A stretch of DNA of 64,000 bases from Microbacterium suwonense (lineage in GTDB: Bacteria; Actinomycetota; Actinomycetes; Actinomycetales; Microbacteriaceae), in NCBI RefSeq assembly GCF_030296555.1, contig NZ_AP027728.1:2170001-2234000 (forward strand). Reading direction: 5' to 3'. Below the pieces are notes generated by a model. The model was not told where the DNA came from and searched no databases. It saw nothing but the letters and a program-made list of their open reading frames with translations. Below are positions 9,579 through 17,410 of the stretch, one piece after another (the first letter of the stretch is position 1; each line of letters starts with the position of its first letter). A program made the translations under genes and the position numbers.

Positions 9579-9941
9579 TCAGCCGAGCGCGAGATGCAGA
9601 CGAAGCGCCTCGTCGAGTGCGCCCATCAGCTCAGAGCCGACCCATCCCACCGGGCGGACGATGCGAGATACCGCGACCGTGCGCACCTGCTCCGCCTGGG
9701 CCTTCGTGTCACGATCCAATCCGGTCTCACCGGCGGGGAGGTGCACTTGGAAGGGCAGCACGCGCGATGCGTTCGAGGTGAGCGGGACCACGGTGACGGT
9801 CGCGCGATCGCTGCGTGCGGCCGCCGCATTCGCGGTGTTGTTACTCACCACCACGGCCGGTCGGGTCTTCTTCGCCTCGGAGCCGACGGCGGGGTCCAAC
9901 GCCACCACGACGATCTGCCCCCGCCGCAGCAGGGAGATCAT
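9579..9941 (-). CDS. MazF/PemK-family toxin
   Basis: A 120-residue protein of the MazF/PemK fold, usually an mRNA-cleaving endoribonuclease. Family features are the N-terminal RRGQIVVVALDP, the KKTRPAVVVSNN strand with the conserved Arg-Pro, the TVVPLTSN core and the KAQAEQVRTVAVSRI stretch. It overlaps the antitoxin gene by four bases (ATGA), the usual order antitoxin then toxin. Confident for family. Confidence 0.88.
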   Translation of the reverse strand: MISLLRRGQIVVVALDPAVGSEAKKTRPAVVVSNNTANAAAARSDRATVTVVPLTSNASRVLPFQVHLPAGETGLDRDTKAQAEQVRTVAVSRIVRPVGWVGSELMGALDEALRLHLALG

Positions 9942-10153
9942 GCGATCCCGTCCTCGATCGCCGTGTCCCAGTCCTCGTCATAGCCCTCTGCGTAGGCCTC
10001 GGCATAGGCATCCGCAAGACGACTCTCGCGCAGCATCCGCACCGCATCCTGAACGGCGGCCGACCTCGACGCATAACGGCCCTGCAGAGCCTCCGCGTCG
10101 AGGAATGCGAGATCGGCATCGCTCAGACTCAGACTGATCTTGCTGTGCGACAT
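9938..10153 (-). CDS. Ribbon-helix-helix antitoxin
   Basis: A 71-residue protein. The N-terminal part (KISLSLSDADLAFLDAEA, then GRYASRSAAVQDAVRML) is a ribbon-helix-helix DNA-binding unit; the acidic tail (YAEGYDEDWDTAIEDGI) would wrap the toxin. ATG 10153 lies six bases behind TAGCAT, so the mRNA is probably leaderless. The operator at 10159-10178 covers that -10 box, fitting autoregulation. Confidence 0.85.
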   Translation of the reverse strand: MSHSKISLSLSDADLAFLDAEALQGRYASRSAAVQDAVRMLRESRLADAYAEAYAEGYDEDWDTAIEDGIA

Positions 10154-10158
10154 ACGTC

Positions 10159-10178
10159 GATGCTACCGCAGTAGCATC
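10159..10178 (-). promoter_or_regulatory. Operator/promoter of the toxin-antitoxin pair
   Basis: Perfect 8-base arms GATGCTAC and GTAGCATC with a 4-base spacer. They contain the -10 box TAGCAT (minus strand, 10160-10165). Another half site, GCTAC, lies at 10185-10189. Probably bound by the antitoxin. Confidence 0.6.
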
Positions 10179-10214
10179 CACCCTGCTACCCGAACGACAG
10201 CTCCGGAAGGTGCC

Positions 10215-11378
10215 TCAGCGCTTGCCTGCGATCTGCCGGCCGACGAGGTCGCGCATGATCTCGTTGGTGCCGCCGTAGATACGGTGCACGCGGGCATCGG
10301 TGAACGCGCGCGCGATCGGGTACTCCATGATGTAGCCGTAGCCGCCGTGCAGCTGCACGCCCATGTCGAGCACCTCCCACTCGCGCTCGGTCGCCCAGAA
10401 CTTGACCTTCGCGGCGTCCTCGGCGGTGAGCTTGCTGTCCTTGTACGCCAGCAGCGCGCGGTCGACGTACGCCCACATCACCTCGGTGGTGGTGACCATG
10501 TCGGCCAGGCGGAAGCGTGTGTTCTGGAAGTCGGCGATGCGCTCGCCGAAGGCCTCACGGTCCTTCGTGTAGGCGATGGTCCAGTCGGTCGCGGCCTGGG
10601 CGGCTGCGGCTGCGGCGACGCCGATCGACAGGCGCTCCAGGGGCAGGTTCATCATCAGCTGGATGAAACCCTGACCCTCCTTGCCGCTGATCAGGTTCTC
10701 ATCGGGAACGAACACATCGGTGAAGCTGAGCTCGGCGGTGTCCCAGCCGTGGAAGCCCATCTTGCTGAGCTTCTTGCCCTGGTCGAAGCCCTCCATGCCC
10801 TTCTCGAGGATGAGCAGGCTGAACGCGTCGGGACGGTTGCCCTCGCCGGTCTTGACGAAGGTGACGACCATGTCGGCGGTCGTGCCCGAGGAGATGAACG
10901 TCTTGGCACCGTTGACGATGTAGCCGCCGTCGACCTTCTTCGCGTTCGTCTTGATGCCGCGCAGGTCGGATCCGGCGCCGGGGTCGGTCATGGCCAGGGC
11001 ACCGAGTACCTCGCCGGTGGCCATCCGCGGCAGCCACTTCTCCTTCTGCTCCTGCGTGCCCATGTGCACGAGGTACGGCACGGCGAGGTCGTCCTGGATG
11101 CCGAAGGCGCCCGCCAGCGAACCGGCTCCGGCGGCGATGACCTCCTCCATCACGATCGTGCGGAAGCGGTAGTCCTGCAGCATGCCGGCGCCGCCGAACT
11201 CCTCGGGCACCGACAGGCCGATCAGGCCCGCCTCGCCTGCGGCGAGCATGGTCTCGCGGTCGATCTCGCCTGCGGCATCCCACTTCTCGATGTTCTCGTT
11301 GGTGGCGTAGCGCTTGACGAAGTCCTTGACCAGATCACGGAAGGCCTCGTGGTCTTCTTCGTAGATGTCGCGTTCCAT
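10215..11378 (-). CDS. Acyl-CoA dehydrogenase (LCAD/isovaleryl-type)
   Basis: A 387-residue flavoenzyme introducing the alpha-beta double bond in acyl-CoA during fatty or branched-chain acid breakdown. Family blocks include ALAMTDPGAGSDLRGI, GAKTFISSG and REAFGERIADFQNTRF. The C-terminal motif is YGGTNEIM, without the Glu of the short/medium-chain class. The catalytic base is therefore likely the Glu in LPLERL, as in isovaleryl- and long-chain enzymes. ATG 11378 has GGAGGAC upstream. It is monocistronic. Confidence 0.9.
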   Translation of the reverse strand: MERDIYEEDHEAFRDLVKDFVKRYATNENIEKWDAAGEIDRETMLAAGEAGLIGLSVPEEFGGAGMLQDYRFRTIVMEEVIAAGAGSLAGAFGIQDDLAVPYLVHMGTQEQKEKWLPRMATGEVLGALAMTDPGAGSDLRGIKTNAKKVDGGYIVNGAKTFISSGTTADMVVTFVKTGEGNRPDAFSLLILEKGMEGFDQGKKLSKMGFHGWDTAELSFTDVFVPDENLISGKEGQGFIQLMMNLPLERLSIGVAAAAAAQAATDWTIAYTKDREAFGERIADFQNTRFRLADMVTTTEVMWAYVDRALLAYKDSKLTAEDAAKVKFWATEREWEVLDMGVQLHGGYGYIMEYPIARAFTDARVHRIYGGTNEIMRDLVGRQIAGKR

Positions 11379-11417
11379 AGCGTCCTCCGATGCGTCGTAT
11401 GCGTCCTCGCACCCGAG

Positions 11418-11423
11418 ATTCTA
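11418..11423 (-). promoter_or_regulatory. -10 box of acyl-CoA dehydrogenase gene
   Basis: TAGAAT on the minus strand, about 40 bases before the ATG, giving a leader of roughly 30 bases that holds the ribosome site. Confidence 0.5.
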
Positions 11424-11545
11424 CGTTCGGGGCACGGCGGACGACAGCGAATTGTGGGAATGCGTCTCATAGAGCGTGACACTGCGTGTCGTCTTTGTGG
11501 GATGCCGTCAGTCTGTGCTCACGGGACCGCGTCCACGTGCCGTCG

Positions 11546-12472
11546 TCACTCCGAGTAGTCGGGAGCGGGCGGGAGGCCGAAGAAGTCCTCCAGCGTGTGG
11601 AACCCGCCCTGGTGATACGCCCTGGCGAGCTCCACACCGATGTACCGCAGGTGCCACGGCTCGGGCATGTAGCCGGTCGTAGCGGTCGCACCGTCTTCGT
11701 AGCGGACGATGAAGCCGAACTCCCAGGCGTGCTCCGCCACCCACCGACTCTGTGCCGTCCCCGCGAACTGTCCGATCCCGCCGCAGCCGGGAGTGCAGGC
11801 GACGACGTCGACCGCCAGCCCGGTCTGATGCTCGCTGTGACCGGGACGCGCCGACCCGGCATCGGCTCCTGCCCTGCCCTCGGAGCGCACGAAGGACGAG
11901 TAGGTGATCTTCTGCAGACCATAGGAGCGGTAGGCGTTGTTCACGCCCATCACCCCCGCACCGGCCGCGCGCGCCGCGTCTGCCAGCCGGTTCAGTGCGT
12001 CCGCTGCCGCCGGACGCATGCTGACCGACCGCGAGGTGCCGCGCAGGTTCGACGGGGTGACGGATGCCGGGGTGAAGTCGATCGGCGTCAGCGCCCTGAG
12101 CTTGTTCACCACGACCCATTCGTGCGCCGGATCGTCGAGGGGGATGCACGGCGCATTGCCGATGGCGACCGCCGCCTGGAACTCGCCACCGCCTCCGAAG
12201 GCCTTCACCACCGCCTCGTCGTCGCCCGCGGCGAGGGCGGCCTGCACCTCGGCATCCGCGCACGGATTCAGCACAGGCGTCGCCGTGACCTCGACATCCG
12301 GGAGCACCAGCGCGGCAGCCGGCGCGGGCAGCTCCACCTCGACCGGAGCAGTCGCGATCACGCCGAGCAGCGTCGCCAACGACGCGACCGCGGTGAACAG
12401 CACGCCGATGGGCAGGGCGACCGTGACGGCGAACGGCGCACGCGACGCATGCCGGGACTGCGTGGCGCTCAT
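11546..12472 (-). CDS. VanY-type D-alanyl-D-alanine carboxypeptidase (peptidase M15B)
   Basis: Predicted membrane-anchored zinc peptidase trimming peptidoglycan stem peptides. A single N-terminal membrane segment (VALPIGVLFTAVASLATLL) precedes a linker and the M15B domain. That domain has NAYRSYGLQ, the metal site RPGHSEHQTGLAVDVV (HxxGxxxD) and the catalytic pair PEPWHLRYIG. ATG 12472 is preferred over an upstream in-frame start because GACAAT (12479-12484) sits six bases before it, giving a leaderless mRNA. Confident. Confidence 0.9.
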   Translation of the reverse strand: MSATQSRHASRAPFAVTVALPIGVLFTAVASLATLLGVIATAPVEVELPAPAAALVLPDVEVTATPVLNPCADAEVQAALAAGDDEAVVKAFGGGGEFQAAVAIGNAPCIPLDDPAHEWVVVNKLRALTPIDFTPASVTPSNLRGTSRSVSMRPAAADALNRLADAARAAGAGVMGVNNAYRSYGLQKITYSSFVRSEGRAGADAGSARPGHSEHQTGLAVDVVACTPGCGGIGQFAGTAQSRWVAEHAWEFGFIVRYEDGATATTGYMPEPWHLRYIGVELARAYHQGGFHTLEDFFGLPPAPDYSE

Positions 12473-12521
12473 CACTCCATTGTCGCGCACTTCTTAAGTC
12501 GCACATAGTTGCTATTCCGTA

Positions 12522-12550
12522 TTGACATTCCATCGCTCATTTGTTCGAAT
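12522..12550 (+). promoter_or_regulatory. Promoter with consensus -35, radical SAM gene
   Basis: TTGACA (12522-12527), a 17-base spacer and TCGAAT (12545-12550), then six bases to GTG 12557. One of the clearest two-box leaderless promoters in the window. Confidence 0.65.
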
Positions 12551-12556
12551 GATTGC

Positions 12557-13608
12557 GTGCGCTGGCAGGGACAGACGATCGAGGACGCGGATGCCGATGC
12601 GCTGCCTGGTCTCGAGAATCGCAGCGGCATCGTCCAGTCGGTGACCACGCCGGAATTCGCCGGGATGACGTTCCACGAGGTGCTGTCCAAGTCTGCCCTG
12701 AACCCCGTCCCCGGAGCCTCGCGGATGCCGTTCAACTGGACCATCAATCCCTACCGCGGATGCAGTCATGCCTGCTTTTATTGCTTCGCCCGGGGCACGC
12801 ACGAGTACCTCGACCTGGATGCCGGCGAGGACTTCAACTCGCAGATCGTCGTGAAGACGAACGTCGTCGACGTGCTGCAGCGCGAACTGCGGCGCGGCTC
12901 GTGGAAGCACGAAACAGTCGCGCTGGGCACGAACACCGACCCCTACCAGCGTGCGGAGGGCCGCTACCGGCTGATGCCGGGGATCATCCGCGCCCTCGCC
13001 GACTCGGGAACCCCCATGTCGATCCTCACCAAGGGCACGCTGATCCGCCGTGACCTCCCCTGCTGGTCGAGGCGGCGAAGCGGGTTCCCGTCGACATCCA
13101 GCTGTCGATCGCGATGTACGACGACGCACTGCAGCGCTCCATCGAGCCGGGTACGCCGACGACGCAGGCCCGGCTGGACACGGTTCAGGCACTGTCGGAC
13201 GCCGGGTTCCGGGTCGGCGTGTTCCTCATGCCCGTCCTCCCGCACCTCACCGACTCGGTCGGCGCGATCGACGAGGCGCTGCGACGCATCGCGGAAGCGG
13301 GTGCCGACCACGCCGTCTACGGCGCGCTGCACCTGCGGCCCGGCGTGAAGCCCTGGTTCTTCCGCTGGCTGCAGCAGGAGCACCCCGACCTCGTCGCCTC
13401 GTACCGTCACCTGTATCCCGGGGCGGCCGCCGAGACGCCCAAGGACTATCGACGCTGGCTGGCGGCGCGGGTCCGGCCGCTCATCCGCGCGCACGGCCTG
13501 CAGGTGCAGTCGGAGGAGGAACACGATCGGACGAGAGGCATCATGCGCGCGCGGATGCGCCCTGCGCCGGCATCCGCTCCCCCACCGCAGCCGCAGACGC
13601 TGTTCTGA
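12557..13608 (+). CDS. Rv2578c-family radical SAM protein (frameshifted)
   Basis: Resembles the actinobacterial Rv2578c radical SAM family, whose reaction is not established. The 4Fe-4S motif is RGCSHACFYCFARG (Cys69, Cys73, Cys76). Other blocks are ETVALGTNTDPYQRAEGRY and LTKGTLIRRDLP. The frame breaks at a C4 run, 13057-13060; one extra C gives LPLLVEAAKRVPVDIQLSI and 351 codons. GTG 12557 is chosen from the leaderless promoter and because VRWQGQ is the usual family start. It is divergent from the VanY gene. Confidence 0.85.
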
Positions 13609-13657
13609 CGTTGCGCCGTCGATGCTGACGCCGACGCCGACGCCGACGCCGACGGAC

Positions 13658-13843
13658 TCAGTCTCGCCTGGTCAGCGGCTTCGTCCAGACCGCCAGGAAG
13701 AACAGCGCGAACGGGCCGAAGAGCAGCGTGATGAAGAACCACCACAGTTTGCCGCGCCCCTGCATCCCGGCGAGCACGCTCGCGATCAGTGCCACCGAGA
13801 GCCATACCGCACTGCCGACCGATGCCGTCTGCTGCCAGTCCAT
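13658..13843 (-). CDS. Small two-helix membrane protein
   Basis: A 61-residue protein with two hydrophobic segments (VWLSVALIASVLAG and WWFFITLLFGPFALFFLAVW) and a basic tail, KPLTRRD. Function unknown. Its reality is supported by TAGGCT six bases before the ATG (leaderless) and by a well-formed membrane pattern. It is convergent with the radical SAM gene; between them is a run of about five GCCGAC hexamers (13628-13652). Confidence 0.65.
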   Translation of the reverse strand: MDWQQTASVGSAVWLSVALIASVLAGMQGRGKLWWFFITLLFGPFALFFLAVWTKPLTRRD

Positions 13844-13849
13844 CGTTTC

Positions 13850-13855
13850 AGCCTA
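13850..13855 (-). promoter_or_regulatory. -10 box of leaderless small membrane protein gene
   Basis: TAGGCT on the minus strand, followed by six bases and ATG 13843. Confidence 0.55.
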
Positions 13856-13870
13856 CGCCGTGGGAGCGTC

Positions 13871-13950
13871 CGCAACTCCGGAGATCTGACGACGAAACGC
13901 CTCCGCGGGACCCGAAACTGGCTTCGCGGAGGCGCCTCTCCGGAGTTGCG
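13871..13950. repeat. Nested double hairpin, family F
   Basis: Outer perfect 14-base arms CGCAACTCCGGAGA (13871-13884) and complement (13937-13950) enclose inner 10-base arms CGCCTCCGCG (13898-13907) and complement (13925-13934). It lies between the DEAD-box helicase stop and the start of the small membrane protein gene. Single copy in this window. Confidence 0.75.
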
Positions 13951-13954
13951 AACC

Positions 13955-16077
13955 TCAGGCGGTCAGCTCGGCCACAGTCGGCACTCGGCCGGTGATCTCG
14001 TCGATCACATCATCGCCCGGGTGCGCGCTCTCGAACGGGGCATCGATCTCGGCGCGATCCAGCAGGTCCTCCATCCGGCGGCGGCGCTGGCGGGGGATCA
14101 GCGTGACCACCCGACCCGAGCGTCCCGCACGGCCCGTGCGACCGGAACGGTGCAGGTAGGTCTTGTACTCATCGGGAGCATCCGCCTGCACCACCAGGTC
14201 GATGTCGTCGACGTGGATGCCGCGCGCAGCGACATCCGTGGCAACCAGCACCTGCACCCTTCCCGAGGTCACCTTCTGCAGGTTGCGAGTCCGCTTGGCC
14301 TGATTCAGATCGCCGTGCAGCGATACCGCCGGGATTCCGGCATCCTCGAACTGCTCCGCCAGCATCTCCGCATAGGCGCGGGTGCGGGTGAAGACCAGGG
14401 TGCGGCCATCGCGATCGACGAGCGAGGTGAGCAGCTCAGCCTTGTCCCGGTGGTCGATGACCAGCACGCGGTGCTCGATGCTGCTCGAGTCCTGCGTCTC
14501 ACCGGCGACCTCGTAGACGGCCGGCTCCACGAGGAACTCATCGACGAGCGACGCCACCTCGCGGTCGAGAGTCGCCGAGAACAGCAGCTTCTGGCTGGCG
14601 GCACCGTCGTCCAGCGCGGTGCCGGCGGCACGGAGGATGCGCTGAACGGGCTCCACGAAGCCGAGCTCGGCCATGTGATCCGCCTCATCGAGAACGGCCA
14701 CGCGCACCTCGGAGAGGTCGAGCTTGCGCTGCTCGATGAGGTCCTCGATGCGGCCGGGGGTGCCGATCACGATGTCGACACCCTTCTTCAGCGCGCCGAC
14801 CTGCCGCCCCTGCGGCACACCACCGTAGATCTGCGTGGTGAACAGACCGACACTGCGGGCGATCGGCTGCACGGTGCGGTCGATCTGCAGTGCCAGCTCG
14901 CGGGTCGGAGCCAGGATGAGCGCCCGCGGCCTGCGACCGAACTCACGGCGCTTGCCCTTCTGCGACAGCAGGATGTTCTCGACCAGCGGGGCGCCGAAGG
15001 CGATGGTCTTGCCCGAACCGGTGCGCCCGCGGCCCAGCACGTCGCGACCCTCGAGGATTGCCGGGATCGTCGCCGCCTGAATCGGGAACGGCGTCGCCGC
15101 ACCCATGTTCTTCAGCACCTCGACAATGTTCGATCCCAGGCCCAGGTCACCGAAGGTCACATCGGCGACCTCGGCGGCCTGCACGGCCTCGGCGGCAAGA
15201 CGCTCGTGCACGACATCCACGTGCTCCTCGTACTTCTTGACCGATTCCGTGCGGTTCCAGTCGCTGCGGCTGGGACGCTCCTCGCGGTTCTGCCGCGCGG
15301 GACGATCGTCACGGACAGGACGCTCGGGACGCTCATAGCGCGGGCGCTCGCTGCGGTCGAAACGCGGACGGTCGGTGCGGTCGAAACGCGGACGGTCGGT
15401 GCGGTCGAAACGCGGACGGTCGGTGCGTGCACTCCGGTCATTCCGATCCGAACGCGGACGGTCGCTCGCAGCGGCACGGTCGTACCGCGGACGCTCATTC
15501 CGGTCGTACCCGCGCTGGCCGCCGGCATTGCCATCCCGGCGCGAACGCTCCTCGCGCTGCGGACGGTCGTCGCGACGCGGGCGCTCCTCCCGACGCGGGC
15601 GATCGTCGCGGCTGGCGAACGGACGGCGGTCGTTCCGGTCGAAACGCGGACGGTCGTCGCGCGATGAGCCCTGGTAGCCGCCACGCGCACCGCGCTCGTT
15701 GAACCGGCGCTCACCACCACGCGCCCCTGACCACCGCGGTCATCGCGATCGCTGCGGTGGTGCGGAGCGTCGCGTCGACCGGACTCGGCGCGGTTGCGGA
15801 TGCCGCGCGCCTCGTCGCGGCCGGCGCGCTCGGAATCGGTCCAGCGGCGCTTGGGGGCCGCGGAGCCCGCCTCGGCCGGACGGTACCCGCGGTGCTTGGG
15901 GCTGATGCTGCCGGGCCGACGATCCGCGGCGCGGCGCTCGCCGGCATCCGTGCGTCGATCGTCGTCGCGAGCTGGACGTCCGCCGGCATGACGGTCGTGG
16001 AACGACGTCTTCTTCGCGTACCGGGGCTCGAAATTGCGGGACGGGCGTCCGCCCTTGGGCTTGCCGTTCTTGGGCAT
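13955..16077 (-). CDS. DEAD-box RNA helicase with long basic N-terminal extension (frameshifted)
   Basis: RNA helicase, probably for ribosome assembly or RNA turnover in the cold. Core motifs are GRGRTGSGKT, APTREL, LDEADHM, FSATLD, ATDVAARGIHVDDID and HRSGRTGRAGRSG. It is preceded by about 285 residues of Arg/Asp-rich disordered sequence with repeats such as RPRFDRTD, likely RNA-binding. The N-terminus (MPKNGKPKGGRPSRNFEPRY) and the core are in different frames. They meet at the C4 run 15724-15727; one extra base gives GGQGARGGERRFNERG and 708 codons. The leader is about 180 bases, fitting cold-shock control. Confidence 0.88.
15353..15424. repeat. Three perfect 24-bp tandem units inside the helicase gene
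   Basis: Units 15353-15376, 15377-15400 and 15401-15424 are identical and encode an eight-residue Arg/Asp repeat (TDRPRFDR) in the helicase extension. Exact identity suggests recent expansion by slippage, so copy number may vary between strains. Confidence 0.85.
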
Positions 16078-16437
16078 GGTGTTTCCTGACTGTCTCTGAC
16101 ACGAGAACAGCGTCCGCTCCCGTGCGCACAGAGCTCAGCGCACGGCGGATATACCCGAGCATCCGTCGGCCGGGGCCATTCATGTGATGGTTGATGAACC
16201 ATCGGCCCCTGGGCTCACACTTGTTCAAACGCCCCGCGATGCGCGGGTGCCCGAAGCCGACCGCACGATTCTACCCGGCCCGGCTGGGAAAGCACCCGGA
16301 CGCCTATCGAATGGCCACCGGGAACCCGGCACCCCTCGCGTGCCCACAGCAGGCAGCACAGCTCGACCGTCTCCGTCATCACCGTTCCCTCCGCATCCAC
16401 CCGACCATCCTCCACCCGGCGGCCATACGATTGGCGC
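16078..16437. promoter_or_regulatory. Divergent intergenic region, helicase leader and epimerase promoter
   Basis: About 360 bases without a supportable gene. A minus-strand -10 box TAGAAT at 16268-16273 would start helicase mRNA near 16261, leaving a leader of about 180 bases. Within it is a hairpin GATGGTT-GATG-AACCATC (16186-16203). AGGAAA stands before the helicase ATG. On the plus strand TACGAT (16426-16431) serves the leaderless epimerase gene. Confidence 0.5.
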
Positions 16438-17355
16438 ATGCCCCACGATCCTGCAGTGACGTCCCCCACCGGCATTCAGATCCATCTGCGGCGCGGCGCC
16501 GTGACCGCGCAGATCGCTCAGGTCGGCGCCTCGCTGCGGCAGCTGAGCATCGACGGTGTCGACATCGTGCCGCCGTACCCCGCCGACGAGCCGACACCCG
16601 GCGCCTCGGGCGTGGTGCTCGCTCCGTGGCCGAACCGCATCCGCGACGGGATCTGGCAGGACGGCGAGACCACCCGCCAGCTCGCGATCACCGAGCCGAA
16701 GTTCCACAATGCCAGCCACGGGCTGCTGCGCTTCACCGCCTACGACATCGTCGAGCAGTCCGAGGATGCGGTGACGCTGGCGGCGACCATCGTCCCGCAG
16801 ACCGGCTACCCGTACCTGGTGCAGACGAGCGTGCGCTACGCGCTGACGGATGCCGGGATCGACGTCACGCACACACTGACGAACGGCTCCGCCGACCCGG
16901 CACCCGTCGCGCTCGGCATCCACCCGTATCTCACGATCGGCGATGCCCACCCGCAGGACCTGGTGCTGAAGCTCCCCGCCGAGACCTACTTCGAGACCGA
17001 TGCGCGGATGCTTCCCGTCGGTGAATCCCCGGTGTCATCGGGCACCGATCTGCGCGAGGGCCGGCGCCTGGGCGATCTGCAGCTCGACACCGGATTCGCG
17101 AATCTGCGCCGGGATACCGACGGATTCGTGCGCACCACGCTGACGGCGCCGGACGGCCGCACCGTCACCCTGCAGCAGGGCGCGGGATTCGGCTACGTGC
17201 AGGTGTACACCTCCACCGGCTACCCCGGGCAGTCGCTGGTCGTCGCCGTCGAGCCGATGACCGCCCCGGCCGATGGCTTCAACTCCGGCCGCGGCGTGCG
17301 CCGCGTGGCCCGCGACGAATCGTGGACGCTGGAGTGGGGCATCCGCTTCTCCTGA
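16438..17355 (+). CDS. Aldose 1-epimerase family protein
   Basis: A 305-residue mutarotase-fold enzyme, probably interconverting sugar anomers. Family blocks are LAPWPNRIRDG, HGLLRFTAYD (with the catalytic-type His), ALGIHPYLTIG and AVEPMTAPADGFNSG (with the catalytic-type Glu). ATG 16438 is six bases behind TACGAT, so the mRNA is leaderless. It stands alone. The exact sugar cannot be told from sequence. Confidence 0.87.
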   Translation: MPHDPAVTSPTGIQIHLRRGAVTAQIAQVGASLRQLSIDGVDIVPPYPADEPTPGASGVVLAPWPNRIRDGIWQDGETTRQLAITEPKFHNASHGLLRFTAYDIVEQSEDAVTLAATIVPQTGYPYLVQTSVRYALTDAGIDVTHTLTNGSADPAPVALGIHPYLTIGDAHPQDLVLKLPAETYFETDARMLPVGESPVSSGTDLREGRRLGDLQLDTGFANLRRDTDGFVRTTLTAPDGRTVTLQQGAGFGYVQVYTSTGYPGQSLVVAVEPMTAPADGFNSGRGVRRVARDESWTLEWGIRFS

Positions 17356-17410
17356 CCTCGCCGCGCGTGCACCACACGGATGGAGCGCGGATGGAAAACG
17401 TCAGTGTTGC

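Noticed and set aside
13628..13652. GCCGAC hexamer run as a coding repeat
   Set aside because: It lies between two convergent genes and no supported frame includes it; simple slippage repeat.
13622..15667. Very long open frame opposite the DEAD-box helicase (and similar long frames opposite RecQ, RND and other genes)
   Set aside because: High-GC shadow frames with no family similarity; the opposite strand carries clear domains.
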